Shown: piece by piece, positions 1 to 8,365 of the stretch | Numbering within the stretch: position 1 is the first letter of the stretch | How the letters are laid out: each line of letters begins with the position of its first letter | Source of the DNA: Pedobacter rhodius | GTDB lineage: Bacteria > Bacteroidota > Bacteroidia > Sphingobacteriales > Sphingobacteriaceae | DNA: 64,000 nucleotides | Assembly: GCF_027213645.1 (NCBI RefSeq) | Contig: NZ_JAPWGL010000004.1 | Coordinates: forward strand, 124,001 to 188,000 | Reading direction: 5' to 3' | Program-made: the position numbers and the translations under genes | The notes under the pieces: generated by a model | Databases searched by the model: none | Told to the model about the DNA's origin: nothing | What the model saw: only the letters and a program-made list of their open reading frames with translations

Positions 1-1502
1 CCGGAAGCAAATGGTTAATGACCGAGGTTTTGCGTAACCAATGGGGTTTTAAAGGCTTTGTTGTAACAGATTACACCGGTATTCCTGAAATGATTGCACA
101 TGGAATGGGCGACTTACAAACCGTTTCGGCTTTGGCTTTAAATGCTGGTGTAGATATGGATATGGTTGGTGAAGGTTTCCTTGGAACATTGAAAAAATCG
201 TTAGCAGAGAAAAAAGTAAGCATTGAGCAAATTAACCGCGCCTGTCGTTTAATCCTTCAGGCAAAATACAAACTGGGTTTATTCGAAAACCCTTATAAAT
301 TTTGTGATGTAAAAAGAGCAGAAAACGAAGTTTTTACGCCTCAAAACCGTGAAGCGGCACGACAAATCGCTGCCGAAAGCTTTGTATTATTAAAAAATCA
401 GAATAATGCATTGCCCCTAAAAAAATCGGGAACAATAGGTTTAATCGGCCCGTTGGCAGATAATACCGCCAATATGTATGGTACTTGGAGCGTAGCAGCT
501 TTATTCGATAAATCGGTAACCGTTTTACAAGGTATGAAAAATGCTTTGGGCGAAAATGCTAAGATTTTAACTGCCCGTGGCGCTAACTTCCTCGCCGATT
601 CAGTTATGGAACACCGCTATGTTAACATTCACAATAATACTTATACACGTGATTCGAGAACTGAAGAAGAACTAATAAAAGAGGCTGTTAATGTAGCTAA
701 AAAATCGGATGTTGTCGTTGCTGTGTTAGGTGAAGGTTCGGAATTTACGGGTGAGAGCAGCAGCGTAACTGATATTCAGATTCCTGAAACCCAGAAAAAC
801 TTGTTAAAAGCTTTAGCTAAAACAGGTAAACCTGTTGTATTGGTTCTGTTTACCGGTCGTCCATTAGCCTTAAATTGGGAAAATGAAAATATCCCAGCAA
901 TATTAAACGTTTGGTTTCCCGGAAGTGAGGCTGGGAATGCCATTGCTGATGTACTTTTTGGTGATGTAAATCCTTCAGGTAAATTAAGTGCCACTTTCCC
1001 GCAAAACGTTGGTCAGGTTCCGATTTTTTATGCGCACAAAAATACCGGCCGCCCGCTTGACGAAGGAAAATGGTTTGAAAAATTCCGTTCCAACTATTTA
1101 GATGTAAGTAACGAACCGCTTTATCCATTCGGTTACGGATTGAGCTATACCACTTTCAGTTATGGCGATATAAAATTAAGTTCAAATACCTTAACAAAAG
1201 GTAAAAGCATTACGGCAACAATCGCTGTTACAAATAACGGCGCTGTTGGCGGTAAAGAAGTTGTACAACTTTACACCAGGGACTTGGTTGGGAGTATCAC
1301 CCGCCCTGTGAAAGAGCTAAAGGGCTTTCAAAAAATATACCTGAAAGCCGGGGAAACAAAAAATGTTACTTTTTCAATTTCAGAACAGGATTTAAAGTTC
1401 TATAATTCAGAATTAAAATTTATTGCCGAACCCGGCGATTTTAAAGTCTTTATTGGCTCAAATTCCAGAGATGTTAAAGAAGCCGCCTTCAGCCTGAAAT
1501 AA
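1..1502 (+). CDS. GH3 beta-glucosidase, 3' part (5' end outside window)
   Basis: Glycoside hydrolase family 3 enzyme that would release terminal beta-linked glucose (or xylose) from oligosaccharides, probably in the periplasm. The reading frame is open across the left edge (codons from base 3 read GSKWLMTEVL), so the ATG at 18 is internal. About 250 N-terminal residues, including most of the TIM barrel and any signal peptide, are missing compared with the usual 750 or so. The motif FVVTDY holds the family's nucleophile Asp (codon 69-71). The C-terminal alpha/beta sandwich has the LLKNQNNALPL segment and GEGSEFTGES, where the acid/base Glu is expected. A fibronectin-III-like domain ends the protein (VVQLYTRDLVGSITRPVKEL). 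The family call is firm; the substrate is not known. A strong terminator follows at 1525. Confidence 0.95.
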   Translation, partial: GSKWLMTEVLRNQWGFKGFVVTDYTGIPEMIAHGMGDLQTVSALALNAGVDMDMVGEGFLGTLKKSLAEKKVSIEQINRACRLILQAKYKLGLFENPYKFCDVKRAENEVFTPQNREAARQIAAESFVLLKNQNNALPLKKSGTIGLIGPLADNTANMYGTWSVAALFDKSVTVLQGMKNALGENAKILTARGANFLADSVMEHRYVNIHNNTYTRDSRTEEELIKEAVNVAKKSDVVVAVLGEGSEFTGESSSVTDIQIPETQKNLLKALAKTGKPVVLVLFTGRPLALNWENENIPAILNVWFPGSEAGNAIADVLFGDVNPSGKLSATFPQNVGQVPIFYAHKNTGRPLDEGKWFEKFRSNYLDVSNEPLYPFGYGLSYTTFSYGDIKLSSNTLTKGKSITATIAVTNNGAVGGKEVVQLYTRDLVGSITRPVKELKGFQKIYLKAGETKNVTFSISEQDLKFYNSELKFIAEPGDFKVFIGSNSRDVKEAAFSLK

Positions 1503-1524
1503 ATTTAATACTATTTTGGTTAGA

Positions 1525-1563
1525 CCCCGGACTATTGTATAATGGCCGGGGTTTTTTATTTTT
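1525..1563 (+). terminator. Rho-independent terminator after the GH3 gene
   Basis: A GC stem (ccccgg 1525-1530 paired with ccgggg 1546-1551) is followed by a T-rich tract ending near 1563. It ends the GH3 transcript. An ATG at 1542 lies inside the hairpin, which argues against using it as the start of the next gene. Confidence 0.85.
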
Positions 1564-1568
1564 GTAAG

Positions 1569-2348
1569 ATGAAGAAAATATTTCTAACCATATTCATGAT
1601 GGCTTTTGTATTTATGATGAAAGCTCAGGATTTCAATAAATATGATAAGGGCAATTTCATAAAGGGTAAAGATTCTATTTCTTACAGAATTCTTTTTCCG
1701 GAAAATTTTAATCCCGCTCAAAAATATCCGATTGTATTCTTTTTACATGGAAGCGGTGAAAGGGGGAATGATAATGAAAGTCAATTGGTTCATGGTGGTA
1801 AATTATTTTTAAAGGATGATATTAGAAAGAATTTTCCGGCAATTGTTGTTTTTCCGCAATGTCCGGCAAACGATTATTGGGCAAATGTAAATATTGCACC
1901 GAACGGACAAGGCAAAAGAAGTTTCAGTTTTGTTGAAGGTGGAAAACCTACAAAAGCCATGCATGCCTTACAGGGAATGGTAAAAGATTTTCTTAAAAAG
2001 CCTTTTGTAAATAAAGCACAAGTCTATGTTGGCGGCTTATCTATGGGTGGTATGGGTACTTATGAATTGCTACGCAGACAAAGAAAAACCTTTGCCGCAG
2101 CAATTGCCATTTGTGGCGGCGATAACACTAATAATATAGACAAATATAAAACTGTGCCCTTATGGATTTTTCATGGCGGTAAAGACGATGTTGTTGATCC
2201 GGCCTTTTCAATAGCAATTTCTGAGCGTTTAAAAACCGTTGGCGATGAGGTAAAGTTTACGCTGTATCCATTGTCAAATCACAACAGCTGGGACAGCGCT
2301 TTTGCTGAACCGCAATTATTACCGTGGCTGTTTTCACATAAAAGATAA
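1569..2348 (+). CDS. Secreted alpha/beta hydrolase (esterase/PHB-depolymerase-like)
   Basis: Predicted exported serine hydrolase of 259 aa, of the type annotated as dienelactone-hydrolase-like, carboxylesterase or poly(3-hydroxybutyrate)-depolymerase-like. Residues 1-19 form a signal peptide (KK, hydrophobic stretch, then KAQ). The oxyanion motif FFLHGSGERG lies at about 57-66, and the nucleophile elbow GGLSMGG puts Ser at 158. The acid is probably one of the Asps in HGGKDDVVDP (about 202-211), and the His is likely H238 in LSNHNSW. The start at 1569 is preferred because the upstream in-frame ATG (1542) sits inside the preceding terminator and would spoil the signal peptide. The substrate cannot be read from the sequence; acetyl or feruloyl esters on plant glycans are possible. 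Confidence 0.85.
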   Translation: MKKIFLTIFMMAFVFMMKAQDFNKYDKGNFIKGKDSISYRILFPENFNPAQKYPIVFFLHGSGERGNDNESQLVHGGKLFLKDDIRKNFPAIVVFPQCPANDYWANVNIAPNGQGKRSFSFVEGGKPTKAMHALQGMVKDFLKKPFVNKAQVYVGGLSMGGMGTYELLRRQRKTFAAAIAICGGDNTNNIDKYKTVPLWIFHGGKDDVVDPAFSIAISERLKTVGDEVKFTLYPLSNHNSWDSAFAEPQLLPWLFSHKR

Positions 2349-2351
2349 AAC

Positions 2352-2389
2352 TTAAACCTCGCAGGTTTTCAAAACCTGTGAGGCTTAAA
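2352..2389. terminator. Bidirectional terminator between convergent genes
   Basis: A 13-bp inverted repeat with one G.U-type mismatch (2357-2369 and 2371-2383) has T- and A-rich runs on either side, so it can stop transcription from the hydrolase (+) and from yebC (-). Confidence 0.75.
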
Positions 2390-2392
2390 CAT

Positions 2393-3121
2393 TTATTCAG
2401 CCATGTTGTGGTAAACGGCCTGAACGTCATCATCTTCTTCTAATTTATCAATCAGTTTCAACACATCAGCGGCCTGTTCTTCGGTAACTTCGTGATGTGA
2501 TAGAGCGATGCGTTCTAATTTAGAACTTTTTAATTCGATACCTTTTTCTTCTAAAGCTTTTTGCAGCGAACCAAAGTTTTCGAAAGCACCTTGAGCAACT
2601 GCAACATCATTTCCTTCTTCATCAGCTTCTACGTATAATTCTTCCAAGCCAGCATCAATTAACTCAAATTCTAGTTCTTCTAAATCCAGCCCTTCTGCGG
2701 GTACAAACCTGAAAACAGATTTACGGTTAAATACAAAATCCAATGAACCTGTTTTACCTAACGAGCCGTCTGTTTTGTTGAAATAACTACGAACATTTGC
2801 AACAGTACGGTTTGTGTTATCCGTAGCCGTTTCGATTAAAACAGCAACGCCATGAGGTGCATAACCTTCATAAACAATTTCCTCATAGTTTGCCATCGAT
2901 TTATCAGAAGCACGCTTAATAGCTGCCTCCACCCTATCTTTAGGCATATTCACAGCTTTTGCATTTTGCATTGCCGTGCGTAAACGCGAATTGGTTTCAG
3001 GGTTTGGACCTGATTCTTTTACAGCCATCACAATATCCTTACCGATACGGGTAAATTGTACAGCCATTTTAGACCAACGCTTAAATTTTCTTTCTTTTCT
3101 AAATTCGAATGCTCTTCCCAT
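2393..3121 (-). CDS. yebC: YebC/PmpR family regulatory protein
   Basis: Full-length YebC/PmpR/TACO1 family protein of 242 aa. Members are cytoplasmic and have been described as transcription regulators and, more recently, as factors that help ribosomes through difficult stretches. The N-terminus MGRAFEFRKERKFKRWSKMA followed by FTRIGKDI is the Bacteroidota form of the family signature. NPETNSRLRTAMQNAKAVNMPKDRVEAAIKRA and YEGYAPHGVAVLIE are further typical segments. The C-terminus is acidic (EEDDDVQAVYHNM), as is usual. It lies 133 bp downstream (minus strand) of the threonine dehydrogenase gene, with a short tandem repeat between them. Family assignment is secure; its targets in this organism are unknown. 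Confidence 0.95.
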   Translation of the reverse strand: MGRAFEFRKERKFKRWSKMAVQFTRIGKDIVMAVKESGPNPETNSRLRTAMQNAKAVNMPKDRVEAAIKRASDKSMANYEEIVYEGYAPHGVAVLIETATDNTNRTVANVRSYFNKTDGSLGKTGSLDFVFNRKSVFRFVPAEGLDLEELEFELIDAGLEELYVEADEEGNDVAVAQGAFENFGSLQKALEEKGIELKSSKLERIALSHHEVTEEQAADVLKLIDKLEEDDDVQAVYHNMAE

Positions 3122-3126
3122 TTTGT

Positions 3127-3168
3127 AGTATCAAGTATTTAGTATCAAGTATTTAGCATCAAGTATCA
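3127..3168. repeat. 14-bp tandem repeat, three units
   Basis: Units begin at 3127, 3141 and 3155. The first two are identical (agtatcaagtattt) and the third has diverged. Each is two 7-mers starting with agtat or agcat. The array starts six bases upstream of the yebC start codon and belongs to the set of 7-nt-phased arrays seen across the window. Confidence 0.85.
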
Positions 3169-3229
3169 AGACCGGGCATTTTATCCCAAACCTTTAAATC
3201 CTATATCCTAAACCTTCTAACCTAGTTTT

Positions 3230-3264
3230 GCTTTCAGCTTTAGTCTTTCCGCTTTTAGCTTTTC
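3230..3264. repeat. 7-nt-phased array at the 3' end of the threonine dehydrogenase gene
   Basis: Five consecutive 7-mers (gctttca, gctttag, tctttcc, gctttta, gcttttc) run through the intergenic DNA and over the stop codon of the minus-strand gene. The same words recur at 60041-60073, at the end of leuS, and inverted at 59730-59767. Confidence 0.7.
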
Positions 3265-4202
3265 TTTAAATTATTTAACATATCAATTGTGAGTTTCGAT
3301 AAATCGAACTCCGGTTTCCAGTTCCAGTCTTTTCTGGCAACGCTGTCGTCAATAGAACGAGGCCAGCTGTCTGCAATTTGCTGACGGGGATCTTTATCAC
3401 TGTAAGTTAATTTAAAATCAGGGATATGTTTCCTGATTTCCGTTGCTAAAATTTCAGGCGTAAAACTTACACCGCCAAAATTATAACTGCTTCTAACCGA
3501 AATCTGGTTTGCAGGTGCATCCATCAACTCAATTGTACCACGAATGGCGTCATCCATATACATCATCGGCAATTCAGAACCTGCATTTAAGAAACTTTGA
3601 TAACTGCCTTTTTTTAGTGCTTCGTGAAAAATATGAATCGCATAATCAGTGGTTCCGCCACCCGGGGCAGCTTTCCAGCTAATTAAACCTGGATAACGGA
3701 TACTTCGTACATCCAGACCATATTTCTGATGGTAATATTCGCACCAACGTTCACCTGCCAGTTTACTGATTCCATAAACCGTATTCGGGTCCATAGTACA
3801 GTATTGTGGTGTATTATCTTTCGGCGAGTTCGGCCCGAAAACCGCAATAGAACTCGGCCAGTAAACTTTTGCAGTTTTATATTCCAGCGCTAAATCCAAA
3901 ACGTTTAATAAGCCGTTCATATTCAAATCCCAGGCAAGTTTAGGATTTTGCTCACCAGTTGCTGATAATAAAGCAGCCAATAAGTAAACCTGCGTTGGCT
4001 TATATTTCTGGAAAATAGCTTTAATCATTTCCTTATCCAGAACGTTAACAAATTCAAATGGTGCAGAATTTTTTATATCATAATCCGGCCGGCGAATGTC
4101 GCAGGCAACAACATGATCATCACCATATATTTTACGTAACATGGTTACCAACTCAGTTCCTATTTGTCCGTTCGAACCTAAAACAACTATATTTTCCTGC
4201 AT
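3255..4202 (-). CDS. SDR-type L-threonine 3-dehydrogenase (NAD-dependent epimerase family)
   Basis: Extended short-chain dehydrogenase of 315 aa. It closely matches the non-zinc, GalE-like L-threonine dehydrogenases that oxidise threonine to 2-amino-3-ketobutyrate with NAD+. The Rossmann motif GSNGQIG is at 9-15. The catalytic Tyr/Lys pair lies in TVYGISKLAGE (Y143, K147), after the Ser-containing WPSSIAVFGP. The stretch RYPGLISWKAAPGGGTTDYA is, from family knowledge, diagnostic of this subgroup against UDP-sugar epimerases. The next step would be 2-amino-3-ketobutyrate CoA ligase (kbl), which is not adjacent. A TAACTTTG box 20 bp upstream gives it its own promoter. The remaining alternative is another sugar-nucleotide epimerase, which I consider unlikely. 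Confidence 0.88.
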   Translation of the reverse strand: MQENIVVLGSNGQIGTELVTMLRKIYGDDHVVACDIRRPDYDIKNSAPFEFVNVLDKEMIKAIFQKYKPTQVYLLAALLSATGEQNPKLAWDLNMNGLLNVLDLALEYKTAKVYWPSSIAVFGPNSPKDNTPQYCTMDPNTVYGISKLAGERWCEYYHQKYGLDVRSIRYPGLISWKAAPGGGTTDYAIHIFHEALKKGSYQSFLNAGSELPMMYMDDAIRGTIELMDAPANQISVRSSYNFGGVSFTPEILATEIRKHIPDFKLTYSDKDPRQQIADSWPRSIDDSVARKDWNWKPEFDLSKLTIDMLNNLKKS

Positions 4203-4221
4203 ATTCTTTCTAAAGATTGGG

Positions 4222-4229
4222 CAAAGTTA
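4222..4229 (-). promoter_or_regulatory. Bacteroidota -7 box for the threonine dehydrogenase gene
   Basis: TAACTTTG on the minus strand fits the TAnnTTTG consensus and sits 20 bp upstream of the start codon. No clear TTTG -33 element is visible at the usual spacing. Confidence 0.55.
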
Positions 4230-4808
4230 AAAAAATGGCATAAAAGGCTATAAAATATTTACACTAAGTTATTTGCCTTACAAATTGTATAATACTTAAG
4301 CTTCTGCCATGAGTTTTTACATATTACGGTATTTCTCTGAATGTAAAGAAAATTAATTTTATTATATTTAACTTGTATTTAAAACAGGTTATGAAATCTA
4401 TCCAGCAGGTATTATTTAGATTTATCAAGTAAAGGAAACGCAGCTGCTCATTTTATTGTATAAAGATTAACCAGTGTTTAAATAAATTGTGTCCGGTAAT
4501 AGGTAATTTGGTTAGTAATCAATAAATAATTTAAAAAAATGAATATACTAAACCTTGTAGTTGTATGTATTCGCACGTTAATTATTAATTAGCGTTACGC
4601 GTATGCTTTACAAGAAGTAAATTTACTGTTAAAATACGATTAGGCACATTTAGACAAAGAAAAAACCCTTTATTTAGAATAATTCCACCCGGTAACAATC
4701 ACATTGCAGAAAATTTATTTAGACTATTTTTAACAGTTTTTATCCCATATTTTTTCTATTATTACCAACCAATATATAGATAACCAATATATAAAAAACA
4801 CATAAACG
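4230..4808. other. Long divergent intergenic region with possible operator sites
   Basis: No convincing gene is present in this very AT-rich stretch. Two structures are visible. One is a 9-bp inverted repeat with one mismatch at 4575-4595 (acgttaatt and aattagcgt around a 3-bp centre). The other is a 12-bp direct repeat, aaccaatatata, at 4767-4778 and 4782-4793, ending 16 bp before the start codon of the sugar-oxidation locus. Either could bind a regulator of that locus. I found no perfect TAnnTTTG box for the + strand gene. Confidence 0.4.
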
Positions 4809-5396
4809 ATGCATAGAAGAGAAGCACTAAAAAACGTTGCATTTTTGCTGGGAGGCGCAATTTCAGCAAGTACAATGGGCGTTTTGTTTGAAAGTTTTAC
4901 GCTCCCTGAAAATGAAAAAAACTTTGTATCCTACTCCTTACAGGATGAGAAGATTTTCGCTGAATTTGCTGATATTATTGTTCCCACGACAAAATCATCT
5001 GCGGGTGCAAAAGCAGCAGGGCTGGGCAAGTTTATCCCCATGATGATGCAGGATTGTTATCCTGCTGAAATGCAAAGCTCATTTGCAAAGGGTTTTAAAG
5101 AACTTCAGGCAAAATCAATGAAAGATTTCGGGAAAAGCTATATTACTTTAACCGTTCCGGAAAGAACGAAATTGATGGTCGACTTAAGAGCAATATCACT
5201 GGCTAATAAAGAAACCAAATCCGACGAAAACAAAGATTTGGCATATTTCTTTACCACCGCCAGGGATTTAACTTTATTGGGCTATTATTCTTCAGAAATA
5301 GGCTGTACGAAGGCAAGGGAATATGTTCTTGTTCCTGGAAGATACGATGGCAATGCGCCATTAAAACCAGGTCAAAAATCTTGGGCAACTAGCTGA
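4809..5396 (+). CDS. Gluconate 2-dehydrogenase subunit 3 family protein (small subunit)
   Basis: Small subunit of a membrane- or periplasm-associated FAD sugar dehydrogenase, 195 aa. It starts with a Tat-like signal (HRREALKNVAFLLGGAISAS), then the DEKIFAEFADIIVPTTKSSAGAKAAG segment typical of the gluconate 2-dehydrogenase subunit 3 family. In characterised sorbitol, gluconate and glucoside-3-dehydrogenases this subunit binds the catalytic GMC subunit and carries it through the Tat pathway; the GMC protein itself has no signal. The GMC gene follows after 25 bp, so the two are surely co-transcribed. The trio with the cytochrome c at 9453 resembles the Caulobacter lactose-oxidising LacABC set (from memory). 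Confidence 0.88.
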   Translation: MHRREALKNVAFLLGGAISASTMGVLFESFTLPENEKNFVSYSLQDEKIFAEFADIIVPTTKSSAGAKAAGLGKFIPMMMQDCYPAEMQSSFAKGFKELQAKSMKDFGKSYITLTVPERTKLMVDLRAISLANKETKSDENKDLAYFFTTARDLTLLGYYSSEIGCTKAREYVLVPGRYDGNAPLKPGQKSWATS

Positions 5397-5421
5397 TTTC
5401 TAAATACAACAACAAAACATC

Positions 5422-7122
5422 ATGAATTTAAATACGAATTTAAAAGCAGAAAATACTTACGATGCTATCGTTATAGGATCGGGGATTAGTGGCGGCTGGG
5501 CTGCAAAAGAACTTACTGAAAAAGGTTTACGCGTGCTTATGCTCGAGCGGGGAATGAATATTGAACACATTACCGGATATGAAACGGCAATGAAGAATCC
5601 CTGGGACTTTAAACATGCCGGAAAATTAACAGAGGAACAAAAACGTACGCACCCGGTTCAAAAAAGAGATTATCCTTACAGCGAAGCCAATGAAAAATGG
5701 TGGGTTAACGATTTGGAATGTCCATATACAGAAGATAAACGTTTTGATTGGTATCGTGGTTTCCATGTTGGCGGTAAATCCTTAATGTGGGGCCGCCAAA
5801 GCTATCGCCTGAGCGATCATAACTTTGAAGATAATGCTAAAGACGGTCATGGAGTTGACTGGCCGATTCGTTATGCGGAACTTTCTCCTTGGTATGATTA
5901 TGCAGAGAAGTTTGCAGGAATCAGTGGTTCTAAAGAAAACTGGCCGACATGTCCGGATGGTGAATTTTTACCACCGATGGACTTAAATATCGTAGAAAAA
6001 TCGGTTAAAGCCCGTGTGGAAGAACACTATAAAAGAGAACGTATTATAATGATTGGCCGGGTTGCTAATTTAACAGTTCCACATAAAGGTCGTGGCAATT
6101 GCCAGTATCGTAACCTTTGTAGCCGTGGTTGTCCGTTTGGTGCCTATTTCAGCACTCAATCTTCTACATTGCCTGCCGCGATGGCGACCAAGCGCTTAAC
6201 CTTAAGACCTTACTCCATTGTTAATCATATCATTTATGATAAAGATACTAAGAAAGCCAAAGGCGTTATGGTAATTGATGCCCAAACCAACAAAACGATG
6301 GAATTTTATGCAAAAATTGTTTTTGTTAACGGCTCTACATTAGGATCTACTTTTATACTGTTAAACTCAACTTCCGAAGCACATCCAAATGGCTTAGGCA
6401 ATGGAAGCGGTCAGTTGGGTCATAATTTAATGGATCACCATTTCCGTTGCGGTGCTTCGGGCGAAGCCGAAGGTTTTGATGATAAATATACTTATGGCCG
6501 CCGTGCAAATGGAATTTATGTTCCGAGATACCAAAACATTGGAAACGATAAACGTGATTACTTACGTGGTTTCGGGTACCAGGGTGGTGCGAGTAGAGCC
6601 AACTGGCAAAGCGATGTGGCCGAATTATCTTTTGGTGCAGGTCTTAAAGAAAAGATGACTAAACCAGGCAAATGGACGATGGGTCTGGGTGGTTTCGGCG
6701 AGATGCTGCCTTACTATGAGAACAGGGTTTACATCGATAAAACTAAAAAAGATAAATGGGGACAACCTGTACTCGCTATTGATTGTGAATATAAAGATAA
6801 CGAGAAAAAAATGCGTGTGGATATGATGAATGATGCCGCTGAAATGTTAGAAAAAGCAGGTATGAAAAACATTAAAACATACGATAATGGTTGTTATCCT
6901 GGTATGGCTATACACGAAATGGGAACAGCCAGAATGGGTAAAGATCCAAAAACATCTGTACTGAATAAATGGAACCAAATGCATGAGGTAAATAATGTAT
7001 TTGTAACGGATGGAGCGAGTATGCCTTCTATTGCTTGTCAAAACCCATCATTAACGTTTATGGCTTTAACAGCGCGTGCATGTGATTATGCAGTAAAAGA
7101 ATTAAAGAAAAATAACATTTAA
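5422..7122 (+). CDS. GMC-family FAD sugar dehydrogenase, large subunit
   Basis: Flavoprotein of 566 aa of the glucose-methanol-choline oxidoreductase family, predicted to oxidise a hydroxyl (probably C3-OH) of a sugar or glycoside and pass electrons on through a cytochrome c. The FAD dinucleotide motif GSGISGGWAAKEL is at 19-31. The catalytic pair is expected at H498 (AIHEMGTARMG) and N541 (CQNPSLT). C227, C233 and C237 form a Cx5Cx3C motif. I recall this spacing for the 3Fe-4S cluster in FAD-glucose dehydrogenase and glucoside-3-dehydrogenase large subunits, which points to an electron-transferring dehydrogenase rather than an oxidase. No signal peptide is present, consistent with export together with the small subunit upstream. 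Substrate specificity is inferred from the neighbours. Confidence 0.9.
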   Translation: MNLNTNLKAENTYDAIVIGSGISGGWAAKELTEKGLRVLMLERGMNIEHITGYETAMKNPWDFKHAGKLTEEQKRTHPVQKRDYPYSEANEKWWVNDLECPYTEDKRFDWYRGFHVGGKSLMWGRQSYRLSDHNFEDNAKDGHGVDWPIRYAELSPWYDYAEKFAGISGSKENWPTCPDGEFLPPMDLNIVEKSVKARVEEHYKRERIIMIGRVANLTVPHKGRGNCQYRNLCSRGCPFGAYFSTQSSTLPAAMATKRLTLRPYSIVNHIIYDKDTKKAKGVMVIDAQTNKTMEFYAKIVFVNGSTLGSTFILLNSTSEAHPNGLGNGSGQLGHNLMDHHFRCGASGEAEGFDDKYTYGRRANGIYVPRYQNIGNDKRDYLRGFGYQGGASRANWQSDVAELSFGAGLKEKMTKPGKWTMGLGGFGEMLPYYENRVYIDKTKKDKWGQPVLAIDCEYKDNEKKMRVDMMNDAAEMLEKAGMKNIKTYDNGCYPGMAIHEMGTARMGKDPKTSVLNKWNQMHEVNNVFVTDGASMPSIACQNPSLTFMALTARACDYAVKELKKNNI

Positions 7123-7137
7123 TAAAAAGTTAAACGC

Positions 7138-7183
7138 AAAAGGTTTAAGGTTTGTGGAGTTTTCCATTTACCTTAAGCCTTTT
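7138..7183 (+). terminator. Hairpin after the GMC gene (attenuator or weak terminator)
   Basis: A 14-bp stem with one G.U pair (7138-7151 with 7170-7183) encloses an 18-nt loop. The T tract after it is short (tttt then gtcgtt), so it may stop only part of the transcripts or protect the 3' end of the dehydrogenase mRNA. A GTG at 7154 that could extend the next gene lies inside this hairpin. Confidence 0.55.
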
Positions 7184-7201
7184 GTCGTTATCTTATCCCT
7201 T

Positions 7202-8359
7202 ATGCAAAGAAAACTAAGAATGGGCATGATAGGCGGCGGAAAAGACGCTTTTATCGGTGCCGTACATCGCCTTGCGGCTAACATGGATGGTTTGGTAGAA
7301 CTATCTGCGGGCGCTTTAAGTGTAAATCCTGAAGTCGGCTATGAGTCAGGTAAAATGCTGTTCCTTCCGGATAACAGAATTTATAAAAGTTACGAAGAGA
7401 TGCTGAAAGCAGAAAGTGAATTACCTGCTGACGAAAGAATCGACTTTGTAACCATAGTTACCCCAAACTTTGCGCATTTCGCGCCGGCAATGATGGCATT
7501 AGAATTGGGCTTTAACGTGGTTATAGAAAAACCAATGACTTTAACCTTAGATGAAGCTAAACAGCTTGATGCTAAAGTGAAAGAAACAGGCTTAACGCTT
7601 TGTTTAACGCATACCTATTCGGGCTACCCTATGGTTAAACAAGCTAAACAAATGGTTAGCGAAGGTGCATTGGGCGCCATACGGAAAATTGTTGTAGAAT
7701 ATCCTCAAGGCTGGTTAAGCACACTTTCTGAAAGGGAAGGAAATGCGCAGGCCGCCTGGAGAACCGATCCTTCAAAAACCGGAAAAAGTGGAAGCATGGG
7801 CGATATTGGTACACATGCTGCGCATTTAGCTGAATATATTTCGGGATTAAAAATCACAAAACTATGTGCCGATCTAAGCATTGTGGTTCCTGGCAGGGCT
7901 ATTGATGACGATGGTAACGTATTGTTAAAATTTGATAATGGTTCGAACGGTGTTTTAATCGCATCACAAATCGCTGCCGGAGAAGAAAACGCGCTAAAAA
8001 TTAAGGTATATGGTGAAAAAGGTGGCCTAGAGTGGCACCAGATGGAACCCAACACTCTAATTGTAAGGTGGTTAAATGAGCCTGCTCAAATTTACAGAAC
8101 AGGAAATGGCTATATGGGCAGTTTTGCCAAACACAATACCCGAACACCTGGGGGCCATCCTGAAGGTTATTTAGAAGCTTTTGCAAATATTTACAGAAAT
8201 TTTGCGTTAACAGTTGACGCTAAGCTGAATAAACAACAGCCAACTGCCGAAATGCTTGATTTCCCAGGTACTGAAGATGGCATCAGAGGTATGGCATTTA
8301 TTGAGAATGTTGTAAATTCAAGCAATTCAGACCAGAAATGGTGGGACTATAAAATTTAA
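7202..8359 (+). CDS. Gfo/Idh/MocA family oxidoreductase (cytoplasmic)
   Basis: NAD(P)-dependent sugar oxidoreductase of 385 aa from the ATG at 7202. The GTG at 7154 would add 16 residues encoded inside a hairpin and is rejected. The Rossmann start is MGMIGGGKDAFIGAVHR, and the family's EKP motif is in NVVIEKPMTLTLDEAK. The catalytic-region GSMGDIGTHAAHLAEY carries the expected Asp and His. There is no signal peptide, so it should act in the cytoplasm, unlike the second oxidoreductase at 9860. In 3-keto-glycoside pathways such enzymes interconvert 3-keto-glucose and glucose. The next gene starts 6 bp downstream, indicating co-translation. Confidence 0.9.
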   Translation: MQRKLRMGMIGGGKDAFIGAVHRLAANMDGLVELSAGALSVNPEVGYESGKMLFLPDNRIYKSYEEMLKAESELPADERIDFVTIVTPNFAHFAPAMMALELGFNVVIEKPMTLTLDEAKQLDAKVKETGLTLCLTHTYSGYPMVKQAKQMVSEGALGAIRKIVVEYPQGWLSTLSEREGNAQAAWRTDPSKTGKSGSMGDIGTHAAHLAEYISGLKITKLCADLSIVVPGRAIDDDGNVLLKFDNGSNGVLIASQIAAGEENALKIKVYGEKGGLEWHQMEPNTLIVRWLNEPAQIYRTGNGYMGSFAKHNTRTPGGHPEGYLEAFANIYRNFALTVDAKLNKQQPTAEMLDFPGTEDGIRGMAFIENVVNSSNSDQKWWDYKI

Positions 8360-8365
8360 CCAAAG

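Noticed and set aside
850..1128. 92-codon minus-strand frame inside the GH3 gene
   Set aside because: It is antisense to well-conserved GH3 sequence and has no independent support.
1542..1568. Upstream ATG for the alpha/beta hydrolase
   Set aside because: It lies inside the terminator hairpin of the preceding gene and would place nine non-conserved residues before a normal signal peptide.
7154..7201. GTG start for the first Gfo/Idh/MocA gene
   Set aside because: It is in the loop of a 14-bp hairpin; the ATG at 7202 gives the usual distance to the Rossmann motif.
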